64,000 nt of DNA, taken from Ruminococcus sp. (GTDB taxonomy: Bacteria > Bacillota > Clostridia > Oscillospirales > Ruminococcaceae). Location of the stretch: assembly GCA_029060305.1 (NCBI GenBank), contig JAIDUG010000050.1, positions 1 through 64,000 of the forward strand, given 5' to 3'. Below are positions 17,201 through 24,608 of the stretch, piece after piece (the first letter of the stretch is position 1; every line of letters starts with the position of its first letter). The position numbers and the translations under genes were made by a program. The notes under the pieces were generated by a model, which was given only the letters and a program-made list of their open reading frames with translations, was not told where the DNA came from and ran no database searches.

Positions 17201-17968
17201 TTCGAATATGAGTTTGTGAAAATCGATAACGTAAATGAGGACGATTCAGTTTATGAAAGTAAAGAAGAATCTGTTGTGGCAGATGATGATTTATACAATA
17301 AGATAAAAAATATTATTTATAATAAATACGACAGCAGTTTTTCACAAATGCCTGCAAAATACAGCGTTACACAGCTTACCGGCAAAAACAGATTAAACAG
17401 TGAGATTGATTTCAAGCTGAAACGCCCTGCATTTATGTCCGAAAAAACAATACTTACAGGTGCTGAACGTGGTACAGCTATACATACATTTTTCCAGTAC
17501 TGTATTTTTGAAAATGCCATAAACAATCCGGAAAACGAAATAAAACGCATTACTGATATGGGATATATAAGTCCGGCACAGTCGGAAGTCATCGCCCCTG
17601 AAAAAGTAAAGGCATTTTTTGAAAGTATTCTTTATCAGCGTATAAAGAATGCCATCAACGTATGGCGTGAAAAGAAATTCACGGTTGCAGTTTCGGAGCT
17701 TGATATAAAAAACGATATAATAGAAAAGTTGCAGAAATCCGACAGTATGATAAAAGGTATTATAGACCTTATGTTTGAGGAAGATGACGGACTTGTTATT
17801 GTTGACTATAAATCAGACAGAGGTGTTTCAGAAAAGCACCTTGCAGAACGCTATAAAATGCAGATACAGCTTTACAAGTCAGCTATGGAACTCATTACCG
17901 GAAAATCTGTAAAGGAAACTTATCTCTATTCAATTGAAATGGAAAAAGCCATTCCGATAGAGTTGTAA
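14249..17968 (+). CDS. addA: ATP-dependent helicase/nuclease subunit A (AddA)
   Basis: A 1239-residue superfamily 1A helicase with a C-terminal nuclease domain. Visible motifs: Q-motif WTKEQENTI, Walker A AAAGSGKTAVL (about 33-43), Walker B MIDEYQDSN, the helicase block TLHKSKGLEFTFVF, LMYVGFTRAKQ, and the nuclease motif LVIVDYKSDR near residue 1185. It unwinds and degrades DNA from double-strand ends until Chi. The ribosome site lies in the end of addB. Confidence 0.96.
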   Translation: MNSTTEPKNKINSSVKWTKEQENTINAVNSSLIVSAAAGSGKTAVLTERLVKLISNPESGVRADRIIAVTFTNDAASELKKRLDKKLSRLIKENPSDTHLIQQQILLQNAKISTINSFCFEILRDHITDEGITSGFRVIEETYNKVLKSQAMDELIEYYSQNEYDKLSFMYDCFCKNNIDRIRIVIEDVDRFLSSVAFTDEWLDTAVSEYRKDFQNTIYYKCLMENLDKALAISEECCDELAKAFDGDTTNKKYNDTLEKLNIESVRIKSFSNKLMNGIIPDKDEIDNVTTFVKGISKDRKPKYSFNEYNWNTMLKKRGIYKNCVKKARAFCEDFENTFSLSAKVTEILVEMVKEYQSLLWKKKCEKNAISFDDGERIALKILSKRDEDGNIVQSETAKQIADFYDIIMIDEYQDSNNKEDMIFKLISKDYHLDENGRPMYGSNAFLVGDVKQSIYRFRLTNPENFIATVESSEKYTPTSNAINKKIALNKNFRSSREVINFVNYIFSRIMSRKCGDVDYNSDEEILHFGATAYDNDGSDRLTHIAFIKETNTEDENDNDEEKSQSVRNKNDKPNAEALYTARKIKEMLDSGAEVICENGEKRPCRPSDFCILLRKNKSIKTYTKALEKLGIPSNSKEEKGYLQSYEITVLINLLKIIDNPLLDVPMTAVMTSPMYMFKISEIAYIKSIDNTLPLFSVMQNMVSNNNVSHNSGLVERCIRFLKSLENFRLDSITMTVGELINKIYDTTDFISVMQLYSDGERKRANLRALIHHARNYENFVSFENNGGLGGFLRHIDTIIQNDKDFEQIRSSAPSGDYVSVMTLHKSKGLEFTFVFIAETDPSNNNDKSIVLCSPDGKIGYTLYENSPESYKLTKYNTYQKDSIKEENERNDRSESMRLMYVGFTRAKQKLFINLKINEKIIKKIETLISNYNEDISEQACEYKFFSEWLWLCLMQHTDFEDIAKEIDIDSHLNLPEPLCNDRIFEYEFVKIDNVNEDDSVYESKEESVVADDDLYNKIKNIIYNKYDSSFSQMPAKYSVTQLTGKNRLNSEIDFKLKRPAFMSEKTILTGAERGTAIHTFFQYCIFENAINNPENEIKRITDMGYISPAQSEVIAPEKVKAFFESILYQRIKNAINVWREKKFTVAVSELDIKNDIIEKLQKSDSMIKGIIDLMFEEDDGLVIVDYKSDRGVSEKHLAERYKMQIQLYKSAMELITGKSVKETYLYSIEMEKAIPIEL

Positions 17969-17978
17969 AAAAAACACT

Positions 17979-18005
17979 AAAGCCGTTCCGGAATGGAACG
18001 GCTTT
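17979..18005. terminator. Bidirectional terminator between addA and htrA
   Basis: AAAGCCGTTCC-GGAA-TGGAACGGCTTT hairpin. The T tract is better on the minus strand (towards the end of htrA) than on the plus strand. Confidence 0.7.
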
Positions 18006-18050
18006 AATGAAAGTAAGGAGAAGTATGAAATAAAATGAATATTGCTTTAA

Positions 18051-19439
18051 TCAGTTGTCGTCAACGCTTGTTTCGTCACCGAATGGTGTTCCTTTGTCAG
18101 CATTGGCTTCCTGTAAGATAACGTCAATCTTTATATCTTCACCGGCTCTTGTAATCGTAAGAGTGAGAGTTTCACCGGCTTTGTGATTGCTTTTTATTTT
18201 GTTGAGTTCGTCAGCAGTGGTAACGGGTTCACCGTCAGCATCTATAATAACGTCACCTTTCTGTATACCTGCGAGGTCACCTGCTCCGCCTTCCTGAACG
18301 CTCTGCACACAAACACCGAGCGGAATATCATAATAGCGTGAGACGGATTCAGTAACGTCAACGGTTGAAATGCCAATCTGCGGTCTGCCTTTTACGTACT
18401 TGTAATTTATAAGGTCGTCAATGATAATTTTTGCTTCATTTATAGGAATTGCGAAACCGAGACCCTCAACGCTTGCAGACCCATAGCTTGATGACATTTT
18501 AGCGGAATTTATACCAATAACCTGTCCGCAACTGTTGAGAAGAGGTCCGCCGGAGTTACCGGAATTTATAGCGGCATCTGTCTGAATAAGCGTCATGCTT
18601 TTTTCGTTTATGTCAATTTTTCTGTTCTTTGCGGAAACAATACCGCTTGTTACCGAACCGAACAAATCAAAACCGAGAGGATTTCCGACAGCTATTACAA
18701 GTTCGCCGACCCTCAAATCTTCACTGCTACCAAATTCGGCAGGTGTGAGACCGGTTTCATTTACTTTCAAAACGGCTATATCTGTTTCTGTATCGTAAGC
18801 TATTATTTTAGCTTCGTGTTCTGTTTCGTCGCTGAAAACAACCGATACCTCAACGGCTTCACCACATTTATATTCTTCATCCTCATAAATAACGTGGGCA
18901 TTTGTAATTATATAACCGTCACTTGACATCACAATTCCTGTACCTGTTGCACGTAATTCCTGAGTTTGCGGTTGCTGAGGTATACCAAAGCCCCAGCCCC
19001 AGCCCATACCGCTGTAATCGGGTGTATATTCAAATGTTGAAGCAACTCCCACAACGGACGGCATAATTGTATCCACTATATCCGGAAGTGACTTCGCATC
19101 TGCACGAGAAGCTATTTCGATAAGGCTTGGAATATCTTTTGTTTCGGGATTTTCTGCAATGGAACTATCGGGAAGACTTTGCTGTACAACTGCCCTTGAA
19201 GTTTCAGTGTTGCTTTGGCTGTCGTCAAAATCCGATACTTCAATTTTGTCAGCATTCATATACTTGTATACCTGTACAGAACCACCGCCGACCACTACCA
19301 TTGACAATACAAAGGCTATTGCTTTAAGTCCTGTATGTTTTTTAGGATTTTTCGGACTGGAATTATTCTCATAAATAAAAGATGATGAGTTTTGATAATT
19401 GTTTTTATCATCGTTGTTAAACGGATAATTGTCTGACAT
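18051..19439 (-). CDS. HtrA/DegP-like membrane-anchored serine protease with PDZ domain
   Basis: A 462-residue quality-control protease facing the outside of the membrane. In order: a cytoplasmic Asn/Ser-rich N-terminus, one membrane segment (near residue 45), a linker, the trypsin-like domain with His (TNAHVIYED), Asp (ETDIAVLKV) and Ser (GNSGGPLLN), and one PDZ domain (GVCVQSVQEGGAGDLAGI). A short WGWGFG-rich stretch precedes the protease domain. The AAAGGAAG site fixes ATG 19439; the 26 extra residues in the track lack one. It is monocistronic, between terminators. Confidence 0.93.
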   Translation of the reverse strand: MSDNYPFNNDDKNNYQNSSSFIYENNSSPKNPKKHTGLKAIAFVLSMVVVGGGSVQVYKYMNADKIEVSDFDDSQSNTETSRAVVQQSLPDSSIAENPETKDIPSLIEIASRADAKSLPDIVDTIMPSVVGVASTFEYTPDYSGMGWGWGFGIPQQPQTQELRATGTGIVMSSDGYIITNAHVIYEDEEYKCGEAVEVSVVFSDETEHEAKIIAYDTETDIAVLKVNETGLTPAEFGSSEDLRVGELVIAVGNPLGFDLFGSVTSGIVSAKNRKIDINEKSMTLIQTDAAINSGNSGGPLLNSCGQVIGINSAKMSSSYGSASVEGLGFAIPINEAKIIIDDLINYKYVKGRPQIGISTVDVTESVSRYYDIPLGVCVQSVQEGGAGDLAGIQKGDVIIDADGEPVTTADELNKIKSNHKAGETLTLTITRAGEDIKIDVILQEANADKGTPFGDETSVDDN

Positions 19440-19550
19440 AAGAAACTTCCTTTCCGGTTTCGTTTTTATTTTATAATTATTATTATAAACATTTATGTGA
19501 TAAAAATATGATAGCATACAGAAAAAAATATCATTTAATGTGAAATATAA

Positions 19551-19585
19551 GAAAAAAGAACAGGTTTCAGACCTGTTCTTTTTAA
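19551..19585 (-). terminator. Terminator downstream of the thioesterase gene
   Basis: AAGAACAGGT-TTCAG-ACCTGTTCTT perfect 10-bp stem with T runs on both sides; in place for the minus-strand operon 21843-19597. Confidence 0.85.
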
Positions 19586-19596
19586 CAAATTCAGAA

Positions 19597-19989
19597 TTAC
19601 TTAATTTTTGAGTAGGTTTTCTGTATGAATTTCGTACCGTTTACAAGGAAACGTCTGTGAGTACCCTCGCCGATAATACCTGTTTCATCAGAAGCCTTTA
19701 CACTGAAAACAAATTCACGACCGTTTATTTCTGTAAGTGTTGCAGTAGCTGTAACTTTCATTCCATTCGGAGTAGCTGAAACGTGTTTTACATTTATTTC
19801 AGTACCTACTGTTGTCTCGTCATTTTCGAGGTAATCAGCAAGACAGTTACAAGCGGACTTTTCCATAAGAGCCACCATAAAAGGAGTAGCAAATACTTCG
19901 AGACTACCGCTTTCCGCATTTACTGCAAGCTCTCTGTCCGATACTGTTATTTCTGCTGTACCGGAAATATTTGTTTCTATGTTTTTCAT
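19597..19989 (-). CDS. FlK-like hotdog thioesterase
   Basis: A 130-residue single-domain hotdog protein related to fluoroacetyl-CoA thioesterase FlK. A Thr-Glu-His triad is present with the spacing known for FlK (T, +8 E, +26 H): T35, E43 and H69 here, in ATPFMVALMEKSA and VKHVSA. The end has the family block GEGTHRRFLV. It would hydrolyse a small acyl-CoA; the true substrate in this lineage is unknown and fluoroacetate is not implied. A GAGGAGG ribosome site lies within the end of the LtaS-like gene, 3 nt away, so the two are coupled. Confidence 0.85.
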   Translation of the reverse strand: MKNIETNISGTAEITVSDRELAVNAESGSLEVFATPFMVALMEKSACNCLADYLENDETTVGTEINVKHVSATPNGMKVTATATLTEINGREFVFSVKASDETGIIGEGTHRRFLVNGTKFIQKTYSKIK

Positions 19990-19992
19990 TAA

Positions 19993-21843
19993 TTATTCCT
20001 CCTCTGTAGGAACAAGAAGTTCTTCGGGTATCGGACAAGGTGAATAAACGTCGCCGATTACTCTGTCATAAGTAAGCATATCAAGCTGTTCATTACGTGG
20101 TACTTCGCTTGCATACTCTTCTGAATAAACCGGAATTTCTTTCATATATTCCATCATAGTATCAATGAAAGCATCGCGCGGAGCGTCAATAATATTCATA
20201 AGAACATACGGCATATAGAAAAATGATACATTTTCTTCAGGTACTGACGAATAATCAGCATCGTAATTGCTCCACAGGAAATAGTGCTGTTCATAAAGTT
20301 CACTACAGTTTGAACCGTTGAGACCAAGCTGATTATAAACGCTTGTTTCGCCTCTGAGTGACGGGAAATGGTCTCCCACAAAAAGTATCAATGTAGGCTC
20401 GTCAATTTTCTTGATGTTTTCAAGAAATTCTGTAAGACCTTCGTTTGTATGCTGAACCCATGTGAGATAGTTTGTAATTTCATCGCCGTCGCCCTGGTCG
20501 TAAGGCTGATGATTCTGCATTGTTGTAGTGTGAATATAAATCGGGTCGTCAGTAGTTTTAATAAGGTCTACAAGCTGATTGTAAACGGTCTTGTCATCTA
20601 CATATGTTCCGAAATGTTCAACCGGCACTGTAAAATCCGATTCACCTGTCTGGTCGTTATGGAAAATCATAGTATCAAAACCGAATCTTCCATATATTCG
20701 TGAACGGCTATAGAAACTGCTCTGGAATGGGTGAACGTAAGCGGTTGAGTAACCCCAGTTCTTGTAATACTGTGCAAGTGCAGGCTGTTCACGTGAAGCA
20801 AGTTCTCTCTGTGGCATATTCGGAGTATTTATTCCACGTACAGGAAGTCCGAAAAGGAGTTCAAATTCTGAACGTACAGTCCAGCTTGCGTAAGTAGGGG
20901 TAATAGTAGTACCCGCATAACCCTCCTGACGTGCCTTGTCAAAACCTTCATAATATTTGTCATCTATGTTAAGTTCTTCAAATACTCTGAAATCAGCATA
21001 TGATTCACTCATAACAACAATTACATTCGGTTTTGTACCGCCGTTGAAATCGTTGTTTTCCTTGTGTTCTTCCTCAACTATTTCTGTAATATGTTGGTCG
21101 TCGTAATTTTCCGGCTCTGTAAGACGGTTTGCGTAACTTTCGGAAGCGGTCTGTACTATGAACGCTAAGAAACTGTTACTCTGAAATTTTTCGTTAAGTT
21201 TGAAAGTGTTTGTAGCCTTTGTGGTATCTACACCGAAAACCTTATATACTGACGAGTAGAAAGCAGGAATTAAAATAAGTCCGGCACATGGAATCACGCA
21301 CGCACAGGCTGTAATTACACGTCTTATCGGTCTTATTTTGAATTTCGGGTTGAAATAGAACGAAAGTGCTATAAAGGCTATTACTATCAGGCAATAAATA
21401 ACAAGTCGTGGTGTTATCTTTATGTACGCAAACGATTTGAGGCTTTTAACACTGCGGAAAAGTTTCATATCAGAAAGTATCAGGTGATTTCCGTTAGTAC
21501 CGTACTTGAAAAGCTCCGTGATACTCAGTGCCATATATACAAAACTCTGCACGGCAATTGAAATCCAACCTGAGCGGAACAGTGCAAGTAAAAATATAAA
21601 CAGAATAGATGTCAGGAATAAGTCGAATAATATAACAGACGGTCGGCTTGCAAAAAATTCAAGATATGGTATAAACCCTTTGAACTGGTTGATTTCCGCC
21701 ATACTCATTATGAATAACGGAAAAACAAGCATAATTGCAAGGTTTATTTTCGGGTGTAAGTCTGTCTGCTTGTTGTGTTTGTCCTGAAACGCTTTAAAAC
21801 GTTCAATAATCGTTTTCTTTTCAACAATTGAGTCTGTAGTCAT
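19993..21843 (-). CDS. LtaS-like phosphoglycerol transferase / sulfatase-family membrane enzyme
   Basis: A 616-residue enzyme with about five N-terminal membrane segments and an extracellular sulfatase-like domain (from about residue 265). It resembles lipoteichoic acid synthase, which transfers glycerol phosphate from phosphatidylglycerol. The metal and catalytic blocks are seen: VVMSESYADF, WTVRSEFELLFG (catalytic Thr region), HTTTMQNHQPY and FVGDHFPSLRG. It probably builds or decorates a polyglycerol-phosphate wall polymer. GGGAGG precedes the ATG. First gene of a two-gene operon with the thioesterase. Confidence 0.88.
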   Translation of the reverse strand: MTTDSIVEKKTIIERFKAFQDKHNKQTDLHPKINLAIMLVFPLFIMSMAEINQFKGFIPYLEFFASRPSVILFDLFLTSILFIFLLALFRSGWISIAVQSFVYMALSITELFKYGTNGNHLILSDMKLFRSVKSLKSFAYIKITPRLVIYCLIVIAFIALSFYFNPKFKIRPIRRVITACACVIPCAGLILIPAFYSSVYKVFGVDTTKATNTFKLNEKFQSNSFLAFIVQTASESYANRLTEPENYDDQHITEIVEEEHKENNDFNGGTKPNVIVVMSESYADFRVFEELNIDDKYYEGFDKARQEGYAGTTITPTYASWTVRSEFELLFGLPVRGINTPNMPQRELASREQPALAQYYKNWGYSTAYVHPFQSSFYSRSRIYGRFGFDTMIFHNDQTGESDFTVPVEHFGTYVDDKTVYNQLVDLIKTTDDPIYIHTTTMQNHQPYDQGDGDEITNYLTWVQHTNEGLTEFLENIKKIDEPTLILFVGDHFPSLRGETSVYNQLGLNGSNCSELYEQHYFLWSNYDADYSSVPEENVSFFYMPYVLMNIIDAPRDAFIDTMMEYMKEIPVYSEEYASEVPRNEQLDMLTYDRVIGDVYSPCPIPEELLVPTEEE

Positions 21844-21873
21844 TAAATATCCTCCCCATAAAATAATAAATAA

Positions 21874-21902
21874 AATATATCATAATTACGCACAAATTTC
21901 AA
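21874..21902 (-). promoter_or_regulatory. Promoter of the LtaS-like operon
   Basis: Minus strand TTGAAA (21902-21897), 17 bp, TATATT (21879-21874), with ATGA before the -10. Confidence 0.65.
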
Positions 21903-21993
21903 GCTATACTGACAAAATATCATCTTTTTATCACGCAATTCAGCGGTTTAGTAATCATGCACGTAAAAAGAAACTTGTTTTTGTGAAATGTGA

Positions 21994-22584
21994 CTATATT
22001 TTCAGCCAGCCTTTTTTTACCGCATCTTCTATAATGGCGTTTATGACTTCTGCGAGGTCTGAGGAAATTTCGGAAGTATTTCTGTTGCGTGCGGAAACCT
22101 GCTCGCTGTAAATATCATGTTCTTTCCATGATATACCATTTTTGGAATAGTTCAATATAAGAGGTTGTATTTTGTCGAGTACTCCTGCAAACTTTGCTTC
22201 ATTTGTCTGACCGTCTTCAAACTCACGCCATAGTCTGTAAAATTCTTCTTTCTGGTCGTCGGGAAGCAGTCCGAAGATTCTCTGTGCGGATTTTTCTTCA
22301 CGCAAGGCTTTTGTTTTGTAACCCTCTTCATCATAACAATAAGTATCACCGGCATCAATTTCCACAACGTCGTGAATCAGAAGCATTTTCATTATTTTGA
22401 AAGTATCCACCTTTGAATTTGCGTACTCGTCAAGCAGAAAAGCCATTACTGCAATATGCCAGCTATGTTCCGCATCATTTTCCTTTCTGTTCTCGTGTAA
22501 AACATAGGTCTGTCTGTAAAGATTTTTCATTCTGTCAAGTTCAATCATAAACTCAAGTTGTTTTTTCAGTCTGTCAGTAATCAT
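21994..22584 (-). CDS. HD-domain hydrolase (YfbR/HDDC2-like)
   Basis: A 196-residue metal-dependent phosphohydrolase. The HD signature is present: a histidine in AEHSWHIAVM, the HD pair in LLIHDVVEIDAGDTY and a later Asp. Closest in appearance to the 5'-deoxynucleotidase YfbR/HDDC2 group, which hydrolyses nucleoside monophosphates. It follows the reductase gene with a 12-nt gap and shares its transcript. Confidence 0.85.
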   Translation of the reverse strand: MITDRLKKQLEFMIELDRMKNLYRQTYVLHENRKENDAEHSWHIAVMAFLLDEYANSKVDTFKIMKMLLIHDVVEIDAGDTYCYDEEGYKTKALREEKSAQRIFGLLPDDQKEEFYRLWREFEDGQTNEAKFAGVLDKIQPLILNYSKNGISWKEHDIYSEQVSARNRNTSEISSDLAEVINAIIEDAVKKGWLKI

Positions 22585-22596
22585 TTAAACCCCTCC

Positions 22597-23301
22597 TCAG
22601 ATAACCATACCGCCATTTACTGCAATAACCTGTCCGGTAATGTATTCTGCCTTGTCGGAAGCAAGAAAAACTACAGAATCGGCAACGTGTTCCGGAGTAC
22701 CGAAAAATCTTAATGGTATTTCTTTTTTTATTGAATCGAGTTCCTCAGCAGTAAAACGACTGTTCATTTCCGTCATTATGAAACCAGGTGAAACACAATT
22801 TACACGTATTCCGGACGGTGCAACTTCTTTTGCAAGTGCTTTTGTAAAACCTATTATTCCTGCTTTTGTGGTTGAGTAGTCCACTTCACATGAAGCACCT
22901 ACCTGTCCCCACATTGACGAGATATTAATAATACAACCTGATTTTTCGTGTATCATGTACGGCAGAAATGCACGTGAACAATTAAGAGTGCCATTCAGAT
23001 TTATATCCATAATCCTTGACGATTTTTCATGGGAAATTCCAGTGAATAATTCTATTTCAGAAATTCCGGCATTGTTTACAAGTAAATCTGTTTTTCCGAT
23101 TTGTCGGGATATTCTTTCAACTTCTTCCCTGTCGGAAACGTCAAATTTCAGTGCTTTTCCGGAAATTTCTTCCGCAAGTCTGATTGCTTTTTCTTCTGAA
23201 TGAAGATAATTTACTATCACATAATAACCGTCCTCAGCAAGTTTTCTGCATATTGCCTGACCAATACCGCCAGTACCGCCGGTAACAAGTGCTGTTTTCA
23301 T
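22597..23301 (-). CDS. SDR oxidoreductase, YmfI-like (EF-P 5-aminopentanone reductase type)
   Basis: A 234-residue NAD(P)H-dependent short-chain dehydrogenase. Nucleotide motif TGGTGGIGQAI is at residues 7-17, NNAG near 80, and catalytic Ser plus YxxxK in SSMWGQVGAS and DYSTTKAG. SSMWGQVGAS is typical of YmfI, which reduces the 5-aminopentanone group on elongation factor P in Bacillus; FabG-like ketoacyl reductase is the alternative. Start at ATG 23301 behind AAAGGAG; the track's 23-residue extension is not supported. Confidence 0.85.
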   Translation of the reverse strand: MKTALVTGGTGGIGQAICRKLAEDGYYVIVNYLHSEEKAIRLAEEISGKALKFDVSDREEVERISRQIGKTDLLVNNAGISEIELFTGISHEKSSRIMDINLNGTLNCSRAFLPYMIHEKSGCIINISSMWGQVGASCEVDYSTTKAGIIGFTKALAKEVAPSGIRVNCVSPGFIMTEMNSRFTAEELDSIKKEIPLRFFGTPEHVADSVVFLASDKAEYITGQVIAVNGGMVI

Positions 23302-23373
23302 AAAAAAATCACTCCTTTGTGTTGACTGAATATAATTATAGCACATCGTAAAATAAAAATCCAGTGACAATAC

Positions 23374-23402
23374 TTGAAATATTTGTAAATTCGTGGTATA
23401 AT
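23374..23402 (+). promoter_or_regulatory. Promoter of the DUF896-cdd operon
   Basis: TTGAAA (23374-23379), 17 bp, TATAAT (23397-23402), with TGG before the -10. It lies divergent to the reductase gene. Confidence 0.75.
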
Positions 23403-23436
23403 TAAAACAAAATTTTGAAATATGAGGAGTTTTTAT

Positions 23437-23637
23437 ATGAATCAGAAAAAAATTGACCGTATAAATGAGCTTGCACGCAAGTCAAAAAGTGTGGGGCTTA
23501 CGGAAGAAGAAAAAGCTGAACAGACAGAGTTACGCAACGAATACAGACAGTCGGTTGTAGGAAATCTTGCCTCACAACTGAACAATACCTATGTTGTAAC
23601 TCCCGACGGAAAAAAACGCAAAGTCGGTAAGAACTGA
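23437..23637 (+). CDS. DUF896 family protein (YnzC-like)
   Basis: A 66-residue helical protein matching the DUF896/UPF0291 family: an N-terminal helical hairpin starting [15 protein letters not shown] and the conserved block [17 protein letters not shown], then a tail ending in KKRKV. The Bacillus homologue YnzC is small and its role is not well defined. GAGGAG lies 7 nt before ATG 23437; the track's start 5 codons upstream is not supported. Confidence 0.9.
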   Translation: MNQKKIDRINELARKSKSVGLTEEEKAEQTELRNEYRQSVVGNLASQLNNTYVVTPDGKKRKVGKN

Positions 23638-23649
23638 GGTGATTTTTTT

Positions 23650-24030
23650 ATGAAAGACGCTGATTTTTTTGCACTCGCTGTTAAAGCCTCCGAAAAATCC
23701 TATTCGCCGTACAGCAATTTCAAAGTAGGTGCTGTTCTTCTTACAAAGGACGGACAGATTTTTACAGGTTGCAACATCGAAAATGCTTCATATTCGCTGA
23801 CAATGTGTGCTGAACGTACCGCATTTTTCAAGGCTGTCTCGTCGGGATTCAGGGACTTCAAAGCTATTGCTATTGCAGGAAGTTCTGACGGTGACTTCTC
23901 AAAACCTTGTATACCGTGCGGTGCTTGTCTGCAAGTAATGGCAGAATTATGTGACGATAATTTTATGATTGTACTTGCTGATGGTGTTTACAGGCTGTCG
24001 GAGTTTCTGCCGAAAAGGTTTACACTATGA
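23650..24030 (+). CDS. cdd: Cytidine deaminase
   Basis: A 126-residue homotetramer-type enzyme that deaminates cytidine and deoxycytidine to uridine in pyrimidine salvage. The zinc ligands and catalytic Glu are visible: CAERTA and PCGAC. The substrate block GCNIENASY is also present. GAGGTGA precedes the ATG. The stop overlaps the next gene. Confidence 0.95.
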   Translation: MKDADFFALAVKASEKSYSPYSNFKVGAVLLTKDGQIFTGCNIENASYSLTMCAERTAFFKAVSSGFRDFKAIAIAGSSDGDFSKPCIPCGACLQVMAELCDDNFMIVLADGVYRLSEFLPKRFTL

Positions 24031-24608
24031 GAAAGATATATGCAGTTTACAACGACAAAACGATAAGAGTATATCAGGCTTTCAACAAACATATAGCAAC
24101 GGAAGCAGTGAAGCTCGGTACTTTCGGGAAGTCTTTCAAGCGTGAGAGAATGACTTGGATTAAACCGTCGTTTCTTTGGATAATGTACCGCTCAGGTTGG
24201 GCGGAAAAGGAAAATCAGGAAAATATTCTTGCGATTGACATAAAGCGTGACGGTTTTGACGAAATACTCAGTAATGCGGTTATGTCGTCATATAACGAAA
24301 ATATGGGAATTTCCCGTGAGGAATGGAAAAAACAAATAGCTTTATCAGAAGTACGCTGTCAGTTTGACCCCGACAGAGATATTTTCGGAAATCCTCAGCA
24401 GACAAGGGCAATACAATTAGGTCTGCGTGGGAAAATGGTTGAAAAATATATAAACGACTGGATTGTAAACATAACTGATATTACAGACCATGTAAAATAT
24501 CTTAAGTCGCTCAGAGACAGCGGAAAACTTACGCCGGAAGAGTTGCCACAGGAAAAGGAATATCCGGTAAATATAATTGTTATAGGAGGACTAAATGTTA
24601 AGGGATAA
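24027..24608 (+). CDS. DUF4291 family protein
   Basis: A 193-residue protein matching DUF4291: it begins IYAVYNDKTIRVYQAFN, has KRERMTWIKPSFLWIMYRSGWA in the first third and VRCQFDPDRD-GNP near the middle. The biochemical role is unknown; the conserved Arg/Trp-rich pattern suggests a nucleotide- or nucleic acid-related function. It starts inside the cdd stop codon (ATGA) and overlaps the radical SAM gene by 14 nt, so the run is translationally coupled. Confidence 0.85.
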   Translation: MRKIYAVYNDKTIRVYQAFNKHIATEAVKLGTFGKSFKRERMTWIKPSFLWIMYRSGWAEKENQENILAIDIKRDGFDEILSNAVMSSYNENMGISREEWKKQIALSEVRCQFDPDRDIFGNPQQTRAIQLGLRGKMVEKYINDWIVNITDITDHVKYLKSLRDSGKLTPEELPQEKEYPVNIIVIGGLNVKG

